DNA of 64,000 nucleotides from Azolla caroliniana (Eukaryota; Polypodiophyta): assembly GCA_043228905.1 (NCBI GenBank), contig JBHGNT010000011.1:1178001-1242000 (forward strand). Direction: 5' to 3'. The notes below the pieces were generated by a model. That model had not been told where the DNA came from. It saw only the letters and a program-made list of their open reading frames with translations, and did no database searches. Within the stretch, counting starts at the first letter, position 1; each line of letters begins with the position of its first letter. Position numbers and translations under genes: made by a program. Below are positions 54,684 to 64,000 of this stretch, one piece after another.

Positions 54684-55582
54684 TGTCGGGGGTAGTTGTG
54701 GTTCGTGTGGCAAAGTCCCAGGGACTAAGGTTAAGGGGAGTTGAAGGAACTTTTATAAGGCTTGCGCACAAATGTTAGGATGATTAAGGATAAGAAGAAT
54801 AAGAGTTTGAAGTAATGTGTGTGTGAGAGAGATGAGTATAGATAAAAGATAGAGACAATGTATGATTCAAGAAGCAAGATAGAGACAAAGTATGATTTAA
54901 GAAAAACAATATATGATATGAACATGATGTATATTACAAATACAAGATTTTACCAACTTTACAATGTTTGATAGCAAGATAAACCCTTTCTCTACTGACT
55001 CTTGATTCAAACCTTTGACTCCAACTTGGAAACACGAGCTTCTTCACCAACAAGCTAACTTATTTGTTTCTTTGATTATCTTATTTCTGTAACTTTCTCT
55101 TCCTTGCTTCCCTTCTTACTTCCCCCTCTTTATATATAGTTGTTCTCATGCAAATGATAATGTGTGGGTGCATAACATGCATGGCATGCATGTGATGCAT
55201 GCTCACCATTTGGCGCACATGCGTTACATGTGATGCATGATAGCCATCATGCTCATCTAAGCTCCCATGTATGAAAATATATATGGGATAACTATAATGA
55301 TGTACATAAAACTTTAAAATAAATAACCTAGCTTAGTGGTGTATGCTTTGTGCGTGGTATACAAGGTTGAGGGTTTAAGTCCCTCAATTTTACTTTACAA
55401 TATTTAGGTTTATTCTTCTATAGTGAAGCACATTCTTGAGAACATTTCTAAAAACAAATAGCCTAGCCTATTGTTATATACATTGTGCTTGGTTTATAAG
55501 GTTGTGGGTTCAAGTGTTTGAAATATTACTAAATACAATATTTAAGTTTATTTTTATATCGTGAAGCAAATCCTTCACGACA
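54684..55582 (-). repeat. Solo LTR (EG family) with 4-bp target duplication
   Basis: On the minus strand it runs TGTCGTGAAGGATTTGC to CTACCCCCGACA, 899 bp. ACGT flanks both sides (54680-54683, 55583-55586). Excising it with one ACGT restores the Copia-C protease frame (TFHVT). It carries two tRNA-like segments on the plus strand (about 55327-55390 and 55458-55525), both antisense to the LTR. A related LTR at 60376 shares ATTTGGCGC and ATGTGRTGCATGATA. Confidence 0.9.
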
Positions 55583-56580
55583 ACGTGAAATGTGGCGCTA
55601 GAGTCTAACAACCACGTTCATGCATCTTGCGCACTATATAGGAATTCCCAGGTTGACGAGTCTTCTAGGGAGAAGACTTCTCCCGACTAGGATTCGGCAA
55701 CATTGCCTTGGTTGCCAATCGGAGAACAATTCGAATAAGATTTTCCTTGTGTCCGATCAAATGGCCAACCTTTGTCTTTTTTCTTGATCGTCCAATAGTC
55801 GAAAATGTTGTGGCTAGCTTTCTGTAATGTGGGCAGAAGGCATTTGGCTAACTATTCCTCGACTTTGATCACTGCCGATCTTCCCTCTTCCTCGCCCGAT
55901 TGGTGCTTTAGCTGGTTCTCTCTATTGTCTTGGTCGAGTTGAAGGATTTTGTTGAGTTGTCAATGGTAAGACCCATTGATCATTGCTAGATGTCCTCAAT
56001 CAGGACTTGTTTGATTGATTTGTCCAAAGTGAGATTCCCAATTGTTGGTGAATATTGTGTAGAATAACTGCCAACTCGCAGACAAGCTCGAAAGGAGGGC
56101 AAGGACCTTAACTTCTTCTTCAAAGTTAATCCCTTGGGAGGAGAGTTCCAACAACACCCGATTAAAGGTTTTGATGTCAGAGGTCGCTGGATCCGTCTCT
56201 CGCATCTTCATATTTAACAAGAAGTGTTCCGTAGGGACATCTTGTGTTAGAGGAAAGTCCGGCCCAGGAGTAACACATATTTTGGCGACCACGATTAGTA
56301 CAACAAGCAGCGAACAACAAGGGGATGGATGACTAGGACAACAAATGACCTAGTTGCCGAATGAGCAAGAAGATTGTCTGAGAGACTGTGGAGGCGGGAG
56401 GCTTACTAGCAAGCGGCTGAGGAGATCCGATTGGATCAACCTTTTTCCAGTGTGATTCGGTGGGTCTTGGGGGAGTCGTTTTGGTTACAACACAATCCAT
56501 ACCTGGACGAAGAAAGCAGTTTGCGCAGTTTGCAGAACACGGAATCCATCCTGTAGACCCTGGCGACGGACGAGGGAGAG

Positions 56581-57190
56581 TTGGGAGCATTCTCGGCTAT
56601 CGAATCGGATTCGGATGGGGAGCACATTGTCCAGTCAAATTATCAAAGCAGTCACGACACCCCGGAAGGCCCGGACGACGAAGATTCGGAGAACATACTA
56701 ACACCAGAACCGGAAACAGCAAACCGACATCGTTGGTCAACGAAACAGGTTCGGATGAGCAAGTACCTACACCACCACACAACCAATTGGAGACTCAGGA
56801 GGAACGGACTCCGACATCACCACCTGAGTCATTAAAGAAACAGGAGGAGTGGGTACCGACACCACCGCCGACAAAACCGATAGACAATGACACCATGCTG
56901 TACCAGTACCCGAAATATCGGGATGACCCAGACGCAGAGGTCCACGTTTGCGTCTTTCTCCGAACATGGGAAGCGAACCATGTTTCACAACGGCTGACTG
57001 AAGAGGAGGCCAAACGCTTGAAGATAGCAGAATTCGGCATGACCTTAGAAGGACCAGCGACACGATGGCATAACAAGAACCTTCCCGGCAATATTGCCAC
57101 ATTTGAAGAATTAAAGAAAAAGTTTCTGTGTTTCTTCCACAAAGAGCTGGAACAAAGGGAAATCGTCGGTCAGTTCTATACGACACGGCA
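56581..57190 (+). pseudogene. Retrotransposon gag fragment, second copy of the 9.3-kb type
   Basis: An acidic N-terminus in one frame (LGAFSAIESDSDGEH, EGPDDEDSENILTPEPE) shifts frame near 56720 into PTPPHNQLETQEERTPTSPP, YQYPKYRDDPDAEVHV, TWEANHVSQRLTEEEAKRL, GPATRWHNKNL, FLCFFHKELEQREIVGQFYT. It is colinear with 9302-9742. After QFYTTRQ the gag is cut off and 40-bp repeats begin. Confidence 0.7.
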
Positions 57191-57220
57191 GGACCCAACA
57201 AAAACCGTGTTAGGAATCCG

Positions 57221-57392
57221 AATCCGGATGTGGAGTACCCGGCAACGGAAGACCCGGTGAGAACCGGATGTGGAGTACCCGACAACGGAAGACCCGGTGA
57301 GAACTGGATGTGGAGTACCCCGCAACGGAAGACCCGGTGAGAACCGGATGTGGAGTATCCGGCAAGGAAGACCCGGTGAGAACTGGATGTTG
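57221..57392. repeat. 40-bp tandem repeat, about four copies
   Basis: Units contain CCGGATGTGGAGTACCC then GGCAACGGAAGACCCGGTGAG, with single-base variation. They lie between the truncated gag and an LTR start, where several plant LTR elements keep tandem repeats. Confidence 0.92.
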
Positions 57393-57880
57393 TAGGCCCG
57401 ATGAGAACCTCTCATCGGATGGAAGGGACATATATGTAAATATGTTCCAGAGACCCCACTGGGGGCTATATTTGTAAATAGCCCGAAAGTCATACTAGTA
57501 TAAATATGACCTAGGTCAAACTTAATAACTATGATAGAGTTATTGGTGTAACTTCTGTACTGTGTGTAAGAGAGAGAGAGAGAGCGATATACAGAGATTG
57601 TTGCCTCTGTTGTAACCGCCTGTTGGCGAAGCGAGGGAGCAAGAGGTCGTTGCCTCTGTGCCCCATTGTTGTAATCTTGATATAGTGATATTTTGGAGTC
57701 TATGGGCTACCGTGGTTTTTCCCATATTTGGGTTTTCCACGTTAACATCTTGTGCACTCTCTTCTTTACTGCTTAGTGTGTAGATACATCTCTCCACATC
57801 CCTGTTTTTTGTGATTGATCCGACGTCTCGGTTGTGGCCAAGAATAGTTGGAGACAAGTATCCTATCAAACCGTGCTGCA
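57388..57880 (+). repeat. LTR related to the Copia-D LTR
   Basis: It starts near TGTTGTAGGCCCGATGAG. Shared with the inverted Copia-D LTR: GGCTATATTTGTAAATAGCCC, TATAAATATGAC, TTGTAAC and GTGGTTTTTCCCATATTTGG with GGGTTTTCCACG (GTAA/TTAA)CATCTTGTG. GA repeat at 57570. The right end near CTCGGTTGTGGCC is approximate. It may be the 3' LTR of the element whose gag lies at 56581. Confidence 0.65.
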
Positions 57881-57900
57881 GTTCATCATCCGGTTCTAGA

Positions 57901-58254
57901 TGTCACGGATCATAAGTTCAAGAGACAAGCAAGAAGATAACCAAATGGACAAGAAAGAAGATAGTATTAAAGGAAAGATTCCATAACTGGTGTTGTTCAC
58001 CTTGAATTCCTTCAAGGTGAACTCCTCTATTTATACTACATGGCATGCATAATTGTTGCACGCATGTGAATCTACAATAGAGCATGTAGGTATGCATGCA
58101 TGTGCCAAGTGTAAATACTACAAGGGAGCAACTATGCACATGATGCTAGCAAAATAATAAGGACCAATTACATACATAACTATGTACTAGATATCTTGGT
58201 TAACTCATAATACTAGATTATAACATGGTCGTATAAAGAGTTCGAATCTTGACA
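57901..58254 (-). repeat. Solo LTR (chromovirus-2 style) with 5-bp target duplication
   Basis: On the minus strand it runs TGTCAAGATTCGAACTC to CGTGACA, 354 bp. CTAGA flanks both sides (57896-57900 and 58255-58259). It shares CATAACTGGTGTTGTTCACC and TATTTATA with the chromovirus-2 LTR. A tRNA-like segment lies antisense at about 58192-58250. It sits at the truncated 3' side of Copia-D. Confidence 0.9.
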
Positions 58255-60375
58255 CTAGACCTTGCACAGTAAACTCACCAAAGCACCGCTGGAAGAAGAT
58301 ATCCTTCGTCTTCAATGGTGAGACCCACAACTTCCGGCTGTGGTCATCTATGAACGTCGTGAAGTACTGCGATCTAGCATGTGACTTCGTGTCTACTTGA
58401 CACACATCGGTATGCACCAACTCCAGTGGTGCATTCCGTCTCATTGGTGGTCTTGATCGGAAGGAGGTGCGGTTTTGCTTGCCGGCCAGGCAGTTGGTGC
58501 ACTTCTCAAGTTTCACGTCCTTCACCGGAATGAGGTTGTCTTCGGCAAGCCTCTTCATCCCGTTCTCACTCATGTGACACAGTCTTTTGTGCCACAACTC
58601 ACTGACAGTGTCGGATGCTACATTCACTTCTTCACGGCATATCCGAGAATTCATCAAGTACAGTGTGTTGACCTTCTGGGCTCGAGCCACTTTTAAGCTC
58701 CCTTTGCAGAACTTCATGACACCATTCCGGATGCTACCTCTGTAGCCTTCATCATCTAGCTGACCGACATATATTAGGTTTAGTTGAACCTCCGGAATGT
58801 GTCAGACATCTTTAAGCAGCAACTTGCATCCGGTTGATGTCGTCAACAACACATCTCCTAGGCTGATAATTCGGCATGTCCCTTCATTCCCCATCCAGAC
58901 ACAGTCGTGCTCACCGGTTGGGTAGGATGAGAAGCATTTCTGGTCCGGGGTAAGATGGAATGACGCTCCGGAATCGACAACCCACGTTGTCTCGTCGACG
59001 GCAAGGTTCAACTCACTCTCCTCGGTGATGAGCATTAGTTCTTCTTCACTTGCCGCGATCGTCGTCGTTGCCTTCCGGTTCAGGCCTGGCCGATCCGAAC
59101 CATTTAGGTCCGGTGACTTCTTCGAATCGGTATTGTTGGTTCCCTTGTCTTTCCGGAAATGCCAACAGTTCTTTTGGAAGTGCCACGGCTTGCCGCAATA
59201 GAAGCAAGTGGGCCTCCCCCTTGACTTTGACCGTGTCCCCGACTTTTCCCGGTTCTAGGGACTCCGATTCCTTTGTCTTCCGCGTTTCGATTCAGTAAGG
59301 AGGGTTTTGGTGTCGGAGATCACCTCTTTGTCTTTCCGACGCGGCTCCTAATCTAGCAAGCTCGACTTGACTCTTGCTAGGGATAGTTGTTTTCCTTCCG
59401 GCCTGGCGTTGCCCAACGTGACAACTAACGTCTCCTAGCTATCCGGGAGGGAACTGAGCAGGAGTAGAGCCAGTACCTCATCGGCGAGAGGTACTTCCAA
59501 CAAGGTTGCTTGGTGTATCAGACCATGGAAGGCATTCATGTGCTCTGCCATACTGGAGCCTTCTTGGTACCGGAGCCTCACTAGCTTCCGAAATACCGAA
59601 ACCCGATTAACGACATTCTTGTTTTGGAACATGATGCCGATCTTCACCCAGAGTTAATGGGCCTTGCTCTCTTCATTGAAGTTGTTCTACAGGCTCATGT
59701 CGATGAAGCACCAGATGTATGCCGTCGTCTTCATATGCATCACCTCCCACACCGTGGTGTCGATCTTATCCGGTCTCTTGTCCCCAAATTGAACCAGCAA
59801 CCAAAGATCTTTAACCACCAGCATGTCCCTTATCTTTGACTTCCACACTGAGTAGTTGGAGCCGGTGAGGTTGAACATGACACCGTAAGATTCTTCCATT
59901 TTCTGTGTTGTTCGCTCTGATACCTGTTTGTCGAGAAATGCACGGAATATCGCTCGGCCACAACCGAGTAGTAAATCACTTCTTTGAGAATCAAACACAG
60001 AAATGGGAAGTGGAGAGTACACAAGAAAATGACACAAGATGTTTACATGGAAAACCCTAATAGGGAAAAACCACGGGAGCCCACAAACTCCAAACTATCA
60101 CTATGAAGAGAAGGGGTACAATAAGAGACTCGGAGGCAATGACCTCGAGCTCTATTTCTTCGCACAGTGGCAGTTACAACAGAGTATCACTCTGTATCTC
60201 TCTCTCTCTCTGTACAACAGTTACAACAATATATGACAATAACACAATCGCATACAATCACACTAAAGTGATTGCCCTAAGTCATATTTATAGTTATATG
60301 AACTTAGGGCTATTTACAAATATAGCCTCAATGAGCTTATTCAAGACATATTTACAAATCTGTCTTCTCTTCTGG
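58255..60375 (-). mobile_element. Copia-D: 5' half of a decayed Ty1/copia element
   Basis: On the minus strand: 5' LTR 59925-60375, primer site GGTATCAGAGC (59914-59924), gag from ATG 59899 (MEESYGVMFNLTGSNYSVWK, later AEHMNAFHGLIHQ, LALLLLSSLPDS), zinc knuckle CFYCGKPWHFQKNC (about 59165-59205), protease (WVVDSGASFHLT), GAG-pre-integrase (LWHKRLCHMSENG, CLAGKQNRTSF) and the start of integrase (LELVHTDVCQV, FTTFIDDHSRKLW). RT and RNase H are missing. Frames are shifted in places. It is a different Copia lineage from Copia-A. Confidence 0.85.
59925..60375 (-). repeat. 5' LTR of Copia-D
   Basis: On the minus strand it ends CTCGACAAACA at the primer site. TATAAATATGAC near 60285 and a GA repeat are present. 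The start at 60375 abuts an EG-type LTR end (TGTCGTGAAG at 60376) and may be truncated there. Confidence 0.75.
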
Positions 60376-60955
60376 TGTCGTGAAGATCCGTCACTACGCG
60401 CGGATCGCGAGGCGGAACCGTCGGGGTTTTGGACCGGAAGGATTCAAAGTCGATACAAGCTTTGGTGTAAGCTTTAGCGAGAAAGTACTTAAGATAGATT
60501 GGGAAAGAGAGAAGTTGAGATCACACGATTAAGAGAGATTGATTGAAGTTTTAACTTTAGATTTAAGAAACAAGTTACACGATCAATTTGATAACGAATT
60601 TCTTCCTCTTAATTTTCATAAAATAAACCGTGTTTTTTCTCCTCCCCCTTCCTTCTTTTATAGATGCTCTCATGCATATGATGCATGTGAGGGTACAAGA
60701 CATGCATAAATTCCATGTTTGCCATTTGGCGCTTATGTATTACATGTGGTGCATGATAACCATGTCACTCATTTTAGCTCTCATGTATGAGAATTTACAT
60801 GTAAAAGTACAATGATAGAAATATAATTTCAACTAAATAGCATGGCTTAATGGTAAGCCAATTGACTCCTAACTTGGAGGTGCAAGGTTTGAATCCTTAC
60901 TTGCCCTCCTTGTATATGTAAATATGTATATATATTTATATATTTATTTATCTAG
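60376..60955 (-). repeat. EG-type LTR, right end unclear
   Basis: The left end TGTCGTGAAGATCC is an EG terminus; CCGTCGGGGTTTTGGACCGG matches the EG-3 LTR (CCGCCGGGGTTTTGGACTAG). A tRNA-like segment lies at about 60838-60908 (D-stem GGCT/AGCC, B-box GGTTTGAATCC). By analogy with the EG-3 LTR it is minus oriented. The right boundary cannot be set. Confidence 0.6.
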
Positions 60956-61984
60956 TCGCCGGTCGCCGGTTCGCCGAATACCGTCGCCGGATGCCGTCGG
61001 TTACCGGTGCCGTCGTCGGATGTCGGTGTCTCACTGGCGCCGGATGCCGTCGGATCACCGTCTCCATCGCCGGTCCGGTTTTGGTTGGCCAAAAACCTTT
61101 ACGAGTAGCTAGCCCACCTCCACTCTTAGTTCAAGTTACCTTGAACTCTCTATGCTCCACACATAGACACAAAGATAATATCTTTTGCTCCACCTTATAT
61201 ATGATGAGAGCCGTATTTGTCGTGCCTATGTGGGATATCTCACAATTTTCTCTTTTCCTTTCACAAACTTTATACCCTCATATCTTAACATTTAGTTGTC
61301 CGTTTCTCGTGTAATAAAGTGCATTCGAAACCTCCATCATTTTGTACTTAGATATTAAATTTATTTAAAATGTTATCTTCATAATTATTGTACTATGTGA
61401 TTCATACTCGATTTCGTACGTTTTATGGGATTTTCACACTATTGCCGAAAATCTTCGAAGGAGATGAAGAGCTTCGAAGGAAAATTGGCGATAGACTCCT
61501 CCTCCCAAACGTCCTCATCAATGAGCCCCCCTCGACCTCCTTTTATAGGAAAAAAAAGAAGGGGGGGTCGCCAAATTTGTCTTCAATGAAAAAGGAATAA
61601 AATTCCTTAAATCACATTGCACTATAAGACTTGATTCAAACCGTGCACCTCTAGCTAGTAGTCAATGTGACTATACACTAGCCCACTAACTCTCTCTTAT
61701 ACAATATATAATTCTATCTCTATAAATTTATAGCCTGTCTCCCCTCTACCTTTTATCTCTCCTCTCTCTTACTTTTTGCACGAGCTTCTATACCTCCTTT
61801 TCACCCTTTCTTTTCCTTTTTATTTTGCATATGCACAATTAATTGCTTTTGTGTGCACACACATTGCACATGCACATTTTTGACCCCCCTTTCGTTGGTT
61901 TTTCCCACCCTGAAGCACGTCACATCACGACAACGTAGACTGGGTGCGTAAAATAGTACGCATAACGTGGTTGTATCGGTGCGT
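60956..61984. other. GC-rich repeat patch and unassigned AT-rich sequence
   Basis: 60956-61090 is an irregular GCCGGATGCCGTCGG repeat. The rest has no gene. A tRNA-like segment on the minus strand (about 61625-61690, B-box GGTTTGAATC) and an EG-like end CATCACGACA at about 61930-61939 suggest another decayed LTR ending there, in plus orientation, but its start was not found. Confidence 0.4.
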
Positions 61985-62620
61985 TGTCGTGCCTTTCGGC
62001 TCCGGATCGTTGCGTGAGTCGGGTGGGAACCGCCGGGGTTTTGGACTAGGAAGAGGAGAGTTTTAAGGCTAATAAGAATATAAGTATGTTGTAAGAAAGA
62101 GTTATAGCAAACTCGTGAATCCCACAAGTGTATTGTATTTGATTAATCAATATGAATATAAGAATATAAATTTGGGTTGAAAGAGAATGATATAGAATCC
62201 TCGTGAATCCCACGAGTATAGTTTATTAATTGGTGTTTTTTAGAAACATATCCAGTTTCCAAATATTTTTCACACACAATTACATTGTGCTCCCCATCCT
62301 TATGTAGTGATGGGAGAGACTAAGCATAGCTACATGCTTTTTTTTCTAATATGTTCATGCACACTAAATATGCATGGTTTACCTTTTAATAAAGGTAGGC
62401 GCAAATAAAGCACTTATAGTTATTAAATCTATTTATAGAACACTAAAGATAAGGTAGCATAATGGTAAAGTTGAGGTTTGGCTACGTGGAGGTACAGGGT
62501 TCGAATCCTGCCCTATGCACGTGATAAATATCTTGATATATTATTTTATTTATTTATATGTAATTAAATCGGTTATATTATTTTTACTTTTTCACGTAGT
62601 GTACGAAATACACTACGACA
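61985..62620 (-). repeat. 3' LTR of EG-3
   Basis: On the minus strand it runs TGTCGTAGTGTATTTCG to GGCACGACA, 636 bp. It is preceded (to the right) by CATACCGGAGGATGTGCGGG and a GGAGGGGGCGAG tract, the same arrangement as before the EG-1 and EG-2 3' LTRs. A tRNA-like segment lies antisense at 62450-62519. Confidence 0.8.
62450..62519 (+). other. tRNA-like segment in the EG-3 LTR
   Basis: A-box-like TAGCATAATGGTAA and a near-consensus B-box GGTTCGAATCC are correctly spaced for a tRNA. The T stem is imperfect (CAGGG against CCTGC) and the acceptor ends do not pair well, so it is called tRNA-derived rather than a gene. Confidence 0.5.
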
Positions 62621-62819
62621 CTCGCCCCCTCCGAACCCGCACATCCTCCGGTATGTGCCGAAGTTGCCGATGCTCGTTGTCTCCCCTTCATCCTCCGTTT
62701 GTCCCGCTATGTCAACTTTGTCTCTCCATTTTGAGTAGACCCATTCTTTTCACCCGAACCATTGTCGCCATCTGATCCACCATATTCTTTGTTCTCTCTC
62801 GTCATATTCTTGGCCCTTG

Positions 62820-64000
62820 TCATTCGTGGTAGTGTCTTTTACTAGCCTCTTTCTTGTCTTCATCAACCTTGACTTTTTTCCGGATCGCTCTCGTCCGATC
62901 GACTTTCAGTTTGATCGGCTTCCGATCGGATTCGTATTCGGCCGAATCGGAATCGGTTGTTCGGTTTCGATTGAGTCGGTCTCCTTCCGGCCTGGTTTCG
63001 GTTTCGGTTTCGGTTCGCTTTCTTTTCCTCGTTTTCACCAGCCTCGACTGGTCCAACCTCCGGTTGAGTCGAATTAGCTTCTTTCCGGATCGATCTCGTC
63101 CGATTGGCTTTCGGCTAGGTCGGCTTCCATCCATATTCGCGTTCAGCCAAGTCAGACTCGGTCGATCGGTTTTGACCGAGTCGACCCCTTTTCGGGTCGG
63201 CTTTCTTTCGGGTCGTCTTTCGGCCGAATCCTCATTCGCCCGGTTCGGCTTTCGTTTGTGTCGTCTTTCGGCCGAATTCTCTTCCTTTCGGTTCGGCTTT
63301 CTTTCGGGTCGACTTTCGGTCGAATCCTCTTTTACCCGGTTAGGCTTTCTTTCGGATCGGAATCCCGTCCGGATCACCTTCCATCCGAACCGGCTTCCGA
63401 CTTTACCTTTCTTGCCGCCACCTCCCGTCTCTCCGGTCTCACGTTGCTTCTCGAATACAACCGCCGAAGTCTCTAGAATTAGTGGGTAGGAATCCTCGGT
63501 ATTATCATCCTCCGTTGTTTCACCCATAGCCATATTCTCGGCTATCTCTCTGTCGTATGCATCGACTTCAACCTTTGTTTTCTCTCCGCCACCTTCCGTC
63601 TCTTCGGTCTCACGTTGCCTTTCGAACGCAACCGCCGGAGTCTCTGGAATTAGTGGTGGGGAAGTCTCGATATGGCCATCCGTCGTTGATTCGTCCATAG
63701 CCACCTTCAATTCGATGTCATCTTTCGTGGCGACCTCCTCAATCAAGTCCTCTTTGCTCTCTTTCACTGCATCAATTATGTTTACCCCTTTTTCACCCGA
63801 TGTTTCGGACACTTGTATTCTGAAATCTTCTTCTACACTTGGGTTATCGGCCTTATCCTTCGTCGTTGTTCTTTCGCAAGACAAGAGGGTAGCTTGTTTT
63901 ACACCCTCTTCCGTCGCACCATCATGTTGTATTTCGGCCTTCATATCGGCTCCATCGTTTGTCTTCAATCGACCATCCTTCATCGGCCATGTCGTTGACA
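62820..64000 (-). CDS. EG-3 repeat-rich protein of unknown function (runs off the window)
   Basis: An open minus-strand frame reaches the right edge. An internal ATG at 63983 gives 387 residues; the true start may lie outside. N-terminal part: EEGVKQATLLSCERTTT, the EG module also seen in EG-1. Then two related blocks: IETSPPLIPETPAVAFERQR with ETEETEGGGEK, and DSYPLILETSAVVFEKQR with ETGETGGGGKK. Then four 16-residue units of ERKPNRxxEDSAERRP type (about residues 208-271). The C-terminal part is highly basic and Arg/Lys/Asp-rich. No known domain, signal or membrane segment. Its frame stays open for more than 1.1 kb while EG-1 and EG-2 are broken, suggesting recent selection or youth. Nucleic-acid binding is possible from its charge but unproven. 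Confidence 0.6.
   Translation of the reverse strand, partial: STTWPMKDGRLKTNDGADMKAEIQHDGATEEGVKQATLLSCERTTTKDKADNPSVEEDFRIQVSETSGEKGVNIIDAVKESKEDLIEEVATKDDIELKVAMDESTTDGHIETSPPLIPETPAVAFERQRETEETEGGGEKTKVEVDAYDREIAENMAMGETTEDDNTEDSYPLILETSAVVFEKQRETGETGGGGKKGKVGSRFGWKVIRTGFRSERKPNRVKEDSTESRPERKPNRKEENSAERRHKRKPNRANEDSAERRPERKPTRKGVDSVKTDRPSLTWLNANMDGSRPSRKPIGRDRSGKKLIRLNRRLDQSRLVKTRKRKRTETETETRPEGDRLNRNRTTDSDSAEYESDRKPIKLKVDRTRAIRKKVKVDEDKKEASKRHYHE

Larger units (their letters stand above)
50653..56292 (-). pseudogene. Copia-C gag-pol, decayed and interrupted three times
   Basis: From right to left on the minus strand: gag (55996-56292: EHFLLNMKMRETDPAT, EVKVLALLSSLSASW), protease (LLDSSATFHV at about 55600), GAG-pre-integrase (FCEHCRYGKQTQIPHS), integrase core (LELVHTNICEP, TLWSYNGGEYT, TPTQNGMVE), integrase end (CTFGCEAYAFIPRDKRTKL, CIFLGYGTDGEFVYQLW), RT (FIILYVDDMLIARSNRAK near 51560, LSDKDCPSMEEERE) and RNase H (LYCDSQSTIHL). 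The protease DSGA motif reads DSSA and the integrase second Asp reads WSYNG. Interruptions are a MITE (52822-53118) and solo LTRs (53263-53806, 54684-55582). The frame resumes across each insertion. Confidence 0.85.

Noticed and set aside
62854-63489. 211-codon plus-strand frame in the EG-3 region
   Set aside because: It is the antisense of the EG-3 repeat protein. The minus frame is longer, carries the EG module shared with EG-1, and has the orientation expected from the LTR and purine tract.

Overview
The window is nuclear DNA of a land plant, most likely a flowering plant. The evidence is plant-only gene families (DUF936, a NAC factor of the SOG1 type, a cytokinin-response-factor domain, a small plant PP2C), short GT-AG introns, TTTAGGG telo-box motifs, and dense LTR retrotransposons including chromoviruses with a chromodomain. 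All calls come from reading the sequence; no database was searched.

Host genes lie in three islands. (1) 1-2100: the first coding part of a DUF936 gene on the minus strand, cut by the window edge, with a telo-box-rich leader. (2) 6217-8850: a complete five-exon PP2C gene on the minus strand. (3) 20560-25450: a complete SOG1-like NAC gene (plus, 500 residues), tail to tail with a CRF-domain gene that lacks an AP2 domain (minus). A decayed intron-containing gene with a methylase-like motif sits at 17777-18980.

Nearly everything else that can be identified is retroelement. 9.3-17.7 kb is a mosaic of gag and Copia scraps, a 5'-truncated non-autonomous element (EG-1) and chromovirus-1. 29.5-49.8 kb is a deep nest: chromovirus-2 (minus) holds a complete Copia-A (plus, perfect 5-bp target duplication). 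Next to it a chromovirus-type LTR fragment is split by EG-2 (plus, 4-bp duplication), and EG-2 holds a truncated Copia-B. 49.8-60.4 kb is two decayed minus-strand Copia elements (C and D). Copia-C is broken by a MITE and two solo LTRs; Copia-D has a third solo LTR at its truncated end. 60.4-64 kb holds EG-type LTR sequence and the open reading frame of EG-3, which runs off the right edge.

Three observations stand out. The EG elements have a gag (EG-2) or a separate reading frame built on a shared GEGVEQ module (EG-1, EG-3), no recognisable polymerase, and 4-bp rather than 5-bp target duplications. Many LTRs of several families carry a tRNA-like segment close to the LTR 5' end, in every clearly oriented case antisense to the LTR. 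Copia-A carries an unusual extension of about 220 residues after RNase H, with a Cys/His cluster. Most premature stops I could interpret fit C-to-T change at CG or CHG sites, as expected of methylated plant transposons.
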